From assembly GCA_027451885.1 (NCBI GenBank), contig DAIDHX010000052.1, positions 1 to 64,000 on the forward strand: a stretch of 64,000 nt of DNA, written 5' to 3'. This stretch comes from Planctomycetales bacterium (GTDB lineage Bacteria; Planctomycetota; Planctomycetia; Isosphaerales; Isosphaeraceae). Within the stretch, counting starts at the first letter, position 1, and every line of letters starts with the position of its first letter. The notes beneath the pieces are model-generated. The model was not told the DNA's origin, searched no databases, and saw only the letters and a list, made by a program, of their open reading frames with translations. Positions 57,208 through 64,000 of this stretch are shown one piece after another. A program made the translations under genes and the position numbers.

Positions 57208-58401
57208 ATGCCCAAGCAAACCGTTCGCGACATTGACGTCGCCGGGCGAAAGGTTTTCGTTCGTGTCGACTTCAACGTCCCTCAAACCGCAAGCGGCGAG
57301 GTTGCCGACGACCGCCGGATCCGCAGCGCGCTTCCGACGCTCAAGCATATTCTGGAGCGTGGCGGCGCGCTTGTGCTGGCAAGCCATCTTGGCCGCCCGA
57401 CCGGCGATCCCGCCGCCGACGCCCCGTTCCGCATGGACAGGCCGGCGGAGCGGTTGGCGCAGCTTCTCGGCTGCCCTGTCCAGAAGGTGAGCGACACCGT
57501 CGGTCCCGAGGCCCAGGCCGCCTGCCAGGCGCTCAAGCCCGGCGGCGTGGTCATGCTCGAAAACGTGCGGTTCAACAAGGGCGAAAAGAAGGGTGATCCC
57601 GCGTTCGCCAGGGCCATGGCCGGGCTTGTTGATTGCTATGTGAACGACGCCTTCGGCACCTGCCACCGCGATGAGGCCTCGATGGTCGCCTTGCCGGAGC
57701 AGTTTTCCGCTGACCGCCGCGCGATCGGCTTTCTGGTCGAGAAGGAGCTCGACATCCTGGCGACTCTGCTGGGAGATCCCAGGCGGCCCTACATCGCCGT
57801 GATGGGCGGAGCCAAGGTCTCTGACAAGATCGGCGTCATCGAGAATCTGATCAAGAAGGTCGATCGCCTCTTGATTGGCGGCGCGATGACCTACACATTC
57901 CTCAAGGCCCAGGGGCACGAGATCGGCAAGAGCAAGGTGGAGGCCGACAAGCTCGATCTGGCCCGGGGCTTGCTCGAGTCCGCCGGCGCGAAGATCGTGC
58001 TGCCGAGCGATCACCTGGTCGCAAGCGCACCCGAGGCGGGGGCAGCGACCAGGGTCGTCAAGGGGGGGGACCTGCCGGCCGACTGGTTCGGCATGGACAT
58101 TGGACCCGAGACGGCCGCTCACTACGGCCAGATCATCCACACCGCCGGCGTGGTCGTCTGGAACGGCCCCATGGGTAAGTTTGAGACCGAGGACTTCGCC
58201 GCGGGCACGAAGGCCGTGGCGCACGCGCTTGCGAAGTCGCCGGCGATCACGGCCGTGGGCGGCGGTGAATCAGCCGAGGCGATCGAGAAGTTCGGCCTGG
58301 CCGATCAGGTCAGCCACGTGTCCACCGGCGGCGGCGCGTTCCTGGAATCGCTCGAGGGCAAGAAGTTCAACTCGCTCGCGGTGATTCCCGACAAGGCCTG
58401 A
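57208..58401 (+). CDS. pgk: Phosphoglycerate kinase
   Basis: About 397 aa, usual length. It makes ATP and 3-phosphoglycerate from the product of the preceding gap enzyme. RVDFNVPQ at the N-terminus (substrate Arg/Asp/Asn), LASHLGRPTG, LENVRF, FGTCHRDEASM, GAKVSDKIGVI, NGPMGKFE and the C-terminal GGGESAEAIEKFG/HVSTGGGAFLE hinge and ATP loops are all present. ATG 57208 has AAGGA about 10 nt upstream. A stem-loop follows 22 nt after the stop. Confidence 0.97.
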   Translation: MPKQTVRDIDVAGRKVFVRVDFNVPQTASGEVADDRRIRSALPTLKHILERGGALVLASHLGRPTGDPAADAPFRMDRPAERLAQLLGCPVQKVSDTVGPEAQAACQALKPGGVVMLENVRFNKGEKKGDPAFARAMAGLVDCYVNDAFGTCHRDEASMVALPEQFSADRRAIGFLVEKELDILATLLGDPRRPYIAVMGGAKVSDKIGVIENLIKKVDRLLIGGAMTYTFLKAQGHEIGKSKVEADKLDLARGLLESAGAKIVLPSDHLVASAPEAGAATRVVKGGDLPADWFGMDIGPETAAHYGQIIHTAGVVVWNGPMGKFETEDFAAGTKAVAHALAKSPAITAVGGGESAEAIEKFGLADQVSHVSTGGGAFLESLEGKKFNSLAVIPDKA

Positions 58402-58423
58402 TAGCGCGTGCCCCATGGCCTTT

Positions 58424-58451
58424 GCCTTCTCCCCGGCTTCGGGGAGAAGGC
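58424..58451. terminator. Stem-loop between pgk and the lipoprotein gene
   Basis: GCCTTCTCCCCG pairs perfectly with CGGGGAGAAGGC around a 4-nt loop. There is no T-tract on either side. As the flanking genes converge it could serve both, but it could also be a dispersed palindromic element. Confidence 0.45.
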
Positions 58452-58469
58452 CAATCATATCTTGATCTA

Positions 58470-58796
58470 TTAGAATCGCGATGCGGGGGGCGCGCCCACG
58501 AAGATCTGGCGCACCTCGCCTAAAATCCCGGCTGGGACGCCGACGAATGTCGCCGCGGCGGCCTTGACGATGGTGTTGTCGCCCGAGGTTTCCCAGTATT
58601 CACGCGGCTTGTAGAACAGCGGGTGCCGATCGGCGAACGAGACGACCCGAGGCGCGGGTTCCGCCTGGCCCTCGACCGCCAGTGGGGGGTCTGTGGTCAC
58701 CACGGGTTTGCGCGCCTGGTATGACTGGCACCCGGAGCTCATAAGCACTCCGCTCGCCAGGAGAAGCGCAGCCCATCCTCGCATGTGTCGGTTCAT
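58470..58796 (-). CDS. Small lipoprotein of unknown function
   Basis: About 108 aa. It has a lipoprotein signal (hydrophobic WAALLLASGVLM, then SSGC with the Cys near residue 19). The mature part is short, Pro-rich at first, with a C-terminal hydrophobic stretch (VKAAAATFVGVPAGILGEV). I do not recognise the family. ATG 58796 has AGGAAGGTGG upstream, better than the in-frame ATG at 58847. It is 98 bp downstream of the CAP-domain gene. Confidence 0.6.
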   Translation of the reverse strand: MNRHMRGWAALLLASGVLMSSGCQSYQARKPVVTTDPPLAVEGQAEPAPRVVSFADRHPLFYKPREYWETSGDNTIVKAAAATFVGVPAGILGEVRQIFVGAPPASRF

Positions 58797-58894
58797 GATC
58801 CACCTTCCTGAGCCAGCGCTCTTCCGTGCCGGTTGCGGCGGACGCAAGCGCCGTCGCTACAAGCATAGCGCAGGAATCCCGGGACGCCAGCAGA

Positions 58895-59707
58895 CTAGCG
58901 CCTCTGGGGAATGCCGAAAGTAACGCACCAGTAGCGCACGCCGTCCGTAGCAGTGGCGTAAGCAACACCGATCTGGGAAAAGGAGCCGAGAATGTTGCGT
59001 TTGTGCGGCGGGCTTTCCATCCAGCCCTTCATGAGCCCTTCGACGGTATAGCGCCCGAAGGCCACGTTCTCGCCTGCTCTGCGGTACGGGTAGCCTGCCT
59101 CGCGGATCCGCTCCGCGGGCTGCGAGTCGTCGCTGCCCACGTGCGACATCTTCTTGTGCCTGGCCATGTCGCGCGCCTGGCGATAGGCGGCGGCCCGGAG
59201 CCGTGGGCTGAACTCGAGCCGGGGGAGTTTGGCGGCGGCGCGAATTCGGTTGTGGGCTTCGAGGACAGTCTGTTCCAGGGGCCGCAACCGGGCTGGCGGC
59301 GCGTCGCCTTCCAGTTCGATCTCGTCTTCGTGATCGATTGGGCTGGTCGATTGAGCAAGATCGCCTGATTTTGCCCGGTCGTTACGGTCCGCCGCCACGG
59401 GCATGGAGACAGGCTCGCGCGGGCGTTCGCTGGCGGTATCGATGGGGGCGCCGTCGCCCGGATCTTCCGCGACCACGACCTCCTCATCGCGAATCGTGCG
59501 CGGTTTCACGGCGGATGTGGGACCAGTTTCGCGGTCCGTTTCGGAGCGTGAGGCCGAGCGGGGCGCGTCGTTATACACCCGGCCGGGGATTAAACCCGCG
59601 GTCGAGCCGTGTCCAGGCGCGCTTGGCTCACGCAGCTCGTCCTCCGCGCAGGCGGGAAGGACGATTGCAAACCCCAGAACCGCTAGCCAGCGACCAGGTC
59701 GTTTCAT
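58895..59707 (-). CDS. CAP (SCP/PR1) domain lipoprotein
   Basis: About 270 aa. A lipobox (VLPACAED, Cys near 20) is followed by a low-complexity spacer of about 120 residues rich in Asp, Glu, Arg and Pro, then a CAP domain: VLEAHNRIRAAAKLPRLEF, AAAYRQARDMARHKKMSH, AGENVAFG, GWMESPPHKRNIL and IGVAYATATDGVRYW. The CAP-type metal-cleft His residues are visible in HNRIR-adjacent MSHVG and SPPHKRN. Bacterial CAP proteins have no settled function. ATG 59707 is chosen because it gives the lipoprotein signal; ATG 59764 adds 19 residues. Confidence 0.82.
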   Translation of the reverse strand: MKRPGRWLAVLGFAIVLPACAEDELREPSAPGHGSTAGLIPGRVYNDAPRSASRSETDRETGPTSAVKPRTIRDEEVVVAEDPGDGAPIDTASERPREPVSMPVAADRNDRAKSGDLAQSTSPIDHEDEIELEGDAPPARLRPLEQTVLEAHNRIRAAAKLPRLEFSPRLRAAAYRQARDMARHKKMSHVGSDDSQPAERIREAGYPYRRAGENVAFGRYTVEGLMKGWMESPPHKRNILGSFSQIGVAYATATDGVRYWCVTFGIPQRR

Positions 59708-59909
59708 GCGCGAGGCTCGAGTTCTCCCACCGTTGCACAGCCGTTTGGGCACCATGATTGACATCGGCGACTGGCGTTGCCCGCATTCAGCGGACCGGGC
59801 GGATGACCCGGCGGGCGAGGCATGCCTGGATCGTTCATGTTGATCGCCAGGGATCGAACGGCTAAATTAACTGCGCCTAAGAGTGAACGACCCCGTTCGA
59901 GGATCGACC

Positions 59910-60455
59910 ATGGTTGCCGCCTTGTTGCTTGTTGTGCTCGGAGTGGCTGCGCGCGTTTTCGCCAGCACGTACCAGCTCTGGAATCTCGCCCCGATGGGGG
60001 CTCTCTCATTATATGCCGGCGCACGCGTGCCGAAACGGTTCGCCTGGATCGTTCCTCTGGCGGCGATGGTGATTTCCGACATCTTGCTGGATGGCAATCG
60101 TTCAAGGGCGTGGTTCGAGCCGATTCGGATCTCGATCTATGGGACCTACATGGCGACGGCGTTCCTGGGGCTGCTGGCGAACCGCAAGAACGGCAAGCTC
60201 TGGCTTCCTGTGCTTTCGCTGGGCGGGTCGACGCTCTTTTTCCTGACGACGAACTTTGCGGTCTGGGCGGACGGTAGGATGTATCCGCTGAGCTTCACGG
60301 GTCTTGTCGCTTGCTATTATGCCGGGCTGCCGTATTACGCCCGCACGGTGATCGGCGACCTGATCGGGACGGCGGTTTTGTTCACGCTGGGGCCGGTTCT
60401 CGAGCGTGCGTTTGCCCGCAAGCCGGCGGTTGAGGCCGCGTCCGCATCCGAGTAA
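59910..60455 (+). CDS. DUF6580-family membrane protein
   Basis: About 181 aa with five or so hydrophobic segments: VAALLLVVLGVAARVF, LAPMGALSLYAGA, FAWIVPLAAMVISDILL, GTYMATAFLGLLA, VLSLGGSTLFFLTTNFAVW and VIGDLIGTAVLFTLGPVL. The N-terminal NLAPMGALSLYAGA and the MVISDILLD motif are typical of this family, which resembles S-components of ECF vitamin/cofactor importers; its substrate is unknown. ATG 59910 has GAGGA 7 nt upstream; GTG 59883 is an alternative. It is 29 bp upstream of mfnB, so the two probably form an operon. Confidence 0.75.
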   Translation: MVAALLLVVLGVAARVFASTYQLWNLAPMGALSLYAGARVPKRFAWIVPLAAMVISDILLDGNRSRAWFEPIRISIYGTYMATAFLGLLANRKNGKLWLPVLSLGGSTLFFLTTNFAVWADGRMYPLSFTGLVACYYAGLPYYARTVIGDLIGTAVLFTLGPVLERAFARKPAVEAASASE

Positions 60456-60484
60456 AGCCGCCCGTCACTGGGCCGAGGGCTGCC

Positions 60485-61264
60485 TTGGCTTCGCTGCTCG
60501 TCAGTGTACGAAGCGCCCACGAGGCGTGCCTGGCGATCGGCGCGGGGGCGGCGATCATCGACGTCAAGGAGCCGCTGGAAGGCGCGCTCGGTCGCGCGTG
60601 TGCGACGACCTGGCGCGCGATTCGAGACGTCGTGCCTGCGCAAGTGCCCCTGTCGCTCGCGCTTGGCGAGCTGGGTGAATTCGCGGATTTTGAGCGCGAG
60701 ACCCTGGCCGAGCTCAGCCGCATCGCACCCGCGCCTGCCTATCTCAAGCTCGGTCTCGCGGGCGCGGGGCCGCGCTGGCGCGAGCGCTTGCGCGCGATTC
60801 GAGAAGCTGCCCGCCAGGCTGGTGTGAGATCGGCATGGGTTGCGGTTGTCTATCTCGACTGGAGTGCGGTCGATGCGCCTGAGCCGGCCGATGTGGTCGC
60901 GCACGCGCTCGAGCTCAGAGATTGCCCAGGCGTGCTCTTCGATACAGGCAGCAAGGTCTCGGCCTGCGTACTCGGGGACGCGTTGCCCGCCCTGGCTTCG
61001 GCGATCAGGGGCGGGGGACGATTTGTGGCCGCGGCAGGGGGTCTTGCGCTCGGGGGGCTTGCTCGCGCACGCGTGCTTGATCCGGATGTGATCGCAGTGC
61101 GCGGGGCGGCGTGCCAGGGGGGCGATCGCACGGCCGCGATCGACCCCCGGCGGGTGCGGCAACTGGTTGCGGAGGCCGCGCGGCTGGATGCGCCCGGCCG
61201 ACCACCGCGCACGCACACCGGCGGGGCGCGTGCCGCGAAGGCCGATCACACGCGGAATCAATAG
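60485..61264 (+). CDS. mfnB: (5-formylfuran-3-yl)methyl phosphate synthase, MfnB
   Basis: About 259 aa. The N-terminus SLLVSVRSAHEACLAIGAGAAIIDVKEPLEGALGRA is the MfnB (DUF556) signature, with the Schiff-base Lys in DVKEP. Later landmarks are AYLKLGLAG, VVYLDW, GVLFDTGSK and AAAGGLALG. MfnB condenses two glyceraldehyde-3-phosphate molecules into the furan precursor of methanofuran, the carrier of C1 units. In planctomycetes it belongs with the H4MPT-linked formaldehyde oxidation genes. The start is a TTG at 60485 with GAGGG 5 nt upstream. The last 7 nt overlap the convergent DUF1559 gene. Confidence 0.85.
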   Translation: MASLLVSVRSAHEACLAIGAGAAIIDVKEPLEGALGRACATTWRAIRDVVPAQVPLSLALGELGEFADFERETLAELSRIAPAPAYLKLGLAGAGPRWRERLRAIREAARQAGVRSAWVAVVYLDWSAVDAPEPADVVAHALELRDCPGVLFDTGSKVSACVLGDALPALASAIRGGGRFVAAAGGLALGGLARARVLDPDVIAVRGAACQGGDRTAAIDPRRVRQLVAEAARLDAPGRPPRTHTGGARAAKADHTRNQ

Positions 61265-62256
61265 GCATCGGACGAAACGACCTCGCCCCCCGCACGGGTG
61301 CCAAGGGCGTGATATGTGGGCGGGGCGATCGTCGACTTGAGAAACCGCACCGAACCGTCGCCCATTGTGAAATTCGCACCTCCGGGATGCTGGCTGCCGA
61401 ATGCGTTCAGGCGGAGCGTCTCATACCCAGCGGCGAATGCGCTTTGTGTCAGGCCGCCTGCCGAGGCCGAGGCGTAATTCACCGGCGTCGTGTAACCGAG
61501 CGGGGCGTACGTGCTCATCGCAACGTCCGTCAGCCCAAAACCCCCGCTCGACGACGCCCACCAACCCCACATGCCCATCGTCTGCGAAAACAGGGCCCAG
61601 CCCGCGTTCGCGAAACTGTCGAAATTCTGGTCGAAGTGGTCGCGCTCGCCGAAAAGCAGTGTATTGCTCAGGCCGTCGGTCACGGCGGCGATACGCACCT
61701 GGTTGAACCCCGGAGCAGCCGGCCCAGTGTAGAAGAAGATCCCATCGGAAGTCACAGCCATGAACGGATGTGATTGCGATCCGGCGTTGCCGCCGTAGCT
61801 TGTCACCGCGTACCACTCATTCGCTGCGCCGTTCTGCACAGGATTCTGTGGAATCACATCGGCGGGGCAGATCAGCCCCGCGATGATCGTTGCCGAACGC
61901 GCTGTGCTGGAAAAGAGGTTGTCGTACGCGTTGCTGAAGTTCCAGCCGTTATAGAGAGGCTGTTGTTCCATGTATGGCAACATGTTCACAAACAGCGTGA
62001 AGCCGGAGGGCGGGCGTGTGGCGAGCTTCATCTGCCCGGGCGGGAAGACCCCGTTCGTCGATTCGTAATTCATCGCGGCCAGCCCGAGCTGCTTGAGATT
62101 GTTCACGCACTGGATGCGCCTGGCGGCCGCGCGCGCGGCCTGAACCGCGGGGAGCAAAAGCGCGATCAGGACCGCGATGATGGCAATGACCACCAGAAGC
62201 TCGATCAAGGTAAAGCCGCGCTCAGACCTGAGGCGCCTGCACAGAGGGGATTTCAT
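61258..62256 (-). CDS. DUF1559 protein with prepilin-type N-terminus
   Basis: About 332 aa. It carries a type IV pilin-like processing site and helix (ERGFTLIELLVVIAIIAVLIALLLPAVQAAR, cleavage after the Gly near 14), a LKQLGLAAMNYESTNGVFPPG segment, and the DUF1559 C-terminus with HPGGANFTMGDGSVRF. These proteins exist in dozens of copies in planctomycete genomes. They are probably secreted pseudopilins; individual functions are unknown. ATG 62256 is the start nearest the pilin motif; ATG 62280 would overlap the upstream gene. Confidence 0.92.
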   Translation of the reverse strand: MKSPLCRRLRSERGFTLIELLVVIAIIAVLIALLLPAVQAARAAARRIQCVNNLKQLGLAAMNYESTNGVFPPGQMKLATRPPSGFTLFVNMLPYMEQQPLYNGWNFSNAYDNLFSSTARSATIIAGLICPADVIPQNPVQNGAANEWYAVTSYGGNAGSQSHPFMAVTSDGIFFYTGPAAPGFNQVRIAAVTDGLSNTLLFGERDHFDQNFDSFANAGWALFSQTMGMWGWWASSSGGFGLTDVAMSTYAPLGYTTPVNYASASAGGLTQSAFAAGYETLRLNAFGSQHPGGANFTMGDGSVRFLKSTIAPPTYHALGTRAGGEVVSSDAY

Positions 62257-62263
62257 GAGCGGC

Positions 62264-62665
62264 TCAGTTCCCCTCGACAATCGTGATCTGCCTGGGATCG
62301 GTCACATGGATGCGAGTTTGATCATCTTCCGCGATGATCTTGCCGGTCACCCGCAGCTTTTTGCCGCGGTAATGCTCGGCGGGGTCGTCGATCCCCGCTT
62401 TCTGGAACGCCTCCGCATGGTCGTAGGAAATGATCACCGCGACATTGTCGACGTTGTGGAAGTCCTCCTCGGAGTCGAGGTAGTAGGTCCGCCTGGGGGC
62501 GGCGTTTTTACTCGCGCGGATGGTCATCTCGACCGTCGCTTGCTTGCCCACGTGGCTTTTGGCCTCGGTCGCGGGGATCACAGCCTCGGTCTTGTCGTCG
62601 CCCCGCGCGAAGCAGGCGAGAGCGAGTAGAAACAAGAGAAGGGAACCAGCTCGAGCGATCCGCAT
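62264..62665 (-). CDS. Small exported OB-fold-like protein
   Basis: About 133 aa. A signal peptide (MRIARAGSLLLFLLALACFARG) precedes a beta-rich domain with SHVGKQATVEMTI, RTYYLDSEEDFHNVDNVAVII, YRGKKLRVTGKI and ARIHVTDPRQI-like segments, a layout like bOB/NirD-like OB folds in other planctomycete secreted proteins. The function is unknown. ATG 62665 has GGGAG 6-7 nt upstream. It lies 7 bp before the DUF1559 gene on the same strand. Confidence 0.7.
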   Translation of the reverse strand: MRIARAGSLLLFLLALACFARGDDKTEAVIPATEAKSHVGKQATVEMTIRASKNAAPRRTYYLDSEEDFHNVDNVAVIISYDHAEAFQKAGIDDPAEHYRGKKLRVTGKIIAEDDQTRIHVTDPRQITIVEGN

Positions 62666-62820
62666 TGAAATCTCCCGTGAGGCGGTCATGATACGATCGT
62701 GTCATGAAGCGTTATGATCGTACCGCGAACGGGCGGGAACGACAATCGCTCGCGACGGAGCGCCGCGAGCGCGATTGTGGTTGTGGTCCAGGGCATCGAA
62801 GCCGTAAGTTTTGGAGGGCC

Positions 62821-64000
62821 TCAGGGCCTGACGGCAAGCTCGTATCGCATCGCCGTTCCAGCCACGCCGTCGAGCGCGGGGGCCGAGAGGATCGCCTTGC
62901 TCGCACTGAGCTCGTAAGCGAACGGCTGGCCCGTGGCGGGATCACTGGGGATGGGGACCTCGCTCAGGTCCGCTAGCCGCGCGGGGAACTGGCCGGTGGC
63001 GGCAAGACGCAGGCGAAGGGCTTCGATCACCCGCAGGGCCGCGACACGCCTGTCGCAAAGGACCTGCGCCCGCAGCGCCGGCGGCAGCGTCGGCTGGATT
63101 GCTGCGACGACCGCGGAAACGGGATCGCTCGCCCTGGCTTCCGCCAGGATGGCCTCGACCTGGGGCACCCTCGCCGCCATCTGCGGGTATGGAAGGTAGG
63201 CATTCTGAAAGAGGGCGTCGCGGAGGGCATGGCAGCGCTCGACAATCAGCATCACGATCGCCTGATCGTCGCCAATCTTGCGGGCGGATTTCGTCTTCTT
63301 CTGGAGCTTGAGCGCGAATCGCGCAGCATCGTCGAGCAGGTCTTGCCGCAGCTTTTCCAGCGGGAGCGTGGTCATGGCAGCGAGCATCTGGGGAGACTTC
63401 GGCTCCTCGGCCGAGAGGGTCTTCGCCAGCTCAACGAGCCGCCGATGCAAGGCTACCAGCCTGGCCGTCCACTCGATTTCAGACCTGGGACGCTCCAGGT
63501 CAGTGAGCTCAGGGACCATGCGGTCGATCAAACCCTGCTCGATTTCCACGGCCGCGCGGAAGTCCACGAGCGGGCTCGGGAGCGCTGTGAGCGACCAGTA
63601 GAGGTTGGGCGAACCAGGCTGGGAGATGAACTCCTCGACCTGGTTGAGCATGAGGTTGCAGATGGCCACGCCGATCAGCCCATTGACGACAAACGGCCCC
63701 GCGCCGACGTGCTTTCCTAGGGCGATTCCGGTTTCGATTGTTCGTGCCGCTTCGTCGAATCGCCCCTCGGCGATTTCAACGCGAGCCTTGAGGGCCACCA
63801 GGCGAGTCCAGTAGCGCATTTCCTGGGCGTCCGGCAGGAAGATGGAGATCGACTCCTCGCTCTGTTCGCGCAGGGTGTAGTTCCAGTTGCAGGTTTCACG
63901 GCGCGTGCCGAACTCGATCTGGCGGTAGCGGAATCGCCACTGGTCGACGAGCGCTCGGGCGTCCTTGAGCGGGAACTGATCTCTCGGCGCATCGAGCAAG
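62821..64000 (-). CDS. Hypothetical protein, 5' end beyond the window
   Basis: At least 392 residues; the start lies to the right of the window, so only the C-terminal part is visible. The sequence is mostly helical, with LVALKARVEIAEGRFDEAARTIETGIALGK (TPR-like) followed by a long helical region and a C-terminal DPATGQPFAYELSASKAIL segment found in planctomycete hypothetical proteins. No enzyme motif is visible. It ends 155 bp before the small OB-like gene, and the spacing permits a separate promoter. Confidence 0.7.
   Translation of the reverse strand, partial: LLDAPRDQFPLKDARALVDQWRFRYRQIEFGTRRETCNWNYTLREQSEESISIFLPDAQEMRYWTRLVALKARVEIAEGRFDEAARTIETGIALGKHVGAGPFVVNGLIGVAICNLMLNQVEEFISQPGSPNLYWSLTALPSPLVDFRAAVEIEQGLIDRMVPELTDLERPRSEIEWTARLVALHRRLVELAKTLSAEEPKSPQMLAAMTTLPLEKLRQDLLDDAARFALKLQKKTKSARKIGDDQAIVMLIVERCHALRDALFQNAYLPYPQMAARVPQVEAILAEARASDPVSAVVAAIQPTLPPALRAQVLCDRRVAALRVIEALRLRLAATGQFPARLADLSEVPIPSDPATGQPFAYELSASKAILSAPALDGVAGTAMRYELAVRP

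Overview
The window looks like chromosomal DNA of a high-GC planctomycete, most likely from the Isosphaera/Singulisphaera/Paludisphaera group. The lineage evidence is a DUF1559 prepilin-like protein, a large PVC-type CxxCH cytochrome with a beta-propeller and HEAT-like repeats, a DUF6580 membrane protein, the methanofuran-pathway enzyme MfnB, a MqnD-type futalosine-pathway gene, Ser/Thr kinase plus FHA/GAF/PP2C signalling, and many secreted proteins of unknown function. Assignment is by recognition of protein families, not by a database search.

Layout. 0.1-0.3 kb: tRNA-Leu(CAG) with its own promoter and terminator. 0.6-10.5 kb: a nitrilase-family amidohydrolase, mqnD, aconitase, and a complete pyruvate dehydrogenase operon (E1 alpha, E1 beta, E2, E3). 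10.5-22.6 kb: secreted and redox proteins (a spherulin-4-like gene broken by an amber codon, DsrE, PVC cytochrome), a PdxI/YdbC-like aldo/keto reductase behind a perfect TetR-type palindrome, an ABC efflux-type permease/ATPase pair, a secreted sugar dehydrogenase, a Cys/Met-metabolism PLP enzyme and a PP2C phosphatase. 22.9-35.6 kb: a two-half M16 peptidase, a membrane-anchored terpene-cyclase-fold protein, GTP-dependent PEP carboxykinase, and an overlapping kinase/phosphatase pair followed by a COG2509 flavoprotein.

35.6-41.4 kb (all minus): mobA, an M24 peptidase and a sugar-oxidation set (secreted aldose epimerase, Zn glucose dehydrogenase, KDG kinase) consistent with a semi-phosphorylative Entner-Doudoroff branch. 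41.4-49.0 kb: an accessory island with 148-bp direct repeats, an Mrr-type restriction endonuclease with a coiled-coil N-terminus, a HigBA toxin-antitoxin pair with an operator set exactly in the promoter spacer, a frameshifted PIN-like gene coupled to a PD-(D/E)xK-like gene, and stretches with no convincing genes.

50.4-54.7 kb is the most interesting part. A SAM-I riboswitch precedes a threonine-synthase-fold PLP enzyme, followed by a MoaD/ThiS-like sulfur carrier ending in Gly-Gly, a MoeB/ThiF-like E1 enzyme and a class V aminotransferase/cysteine desulfurase. These parts could form a SAM-controlled protein-thiocarboxylate route to homocysteine/methionine; that is inference. The rest holds a GT2 glycosyltransferase, gap-pgk, two lipoproteins (one with a CAP domain), DUF6580, mfnB, a DUF1559 protein, a small secreted OB-like protein and a hypothetical gene running off the right edge.
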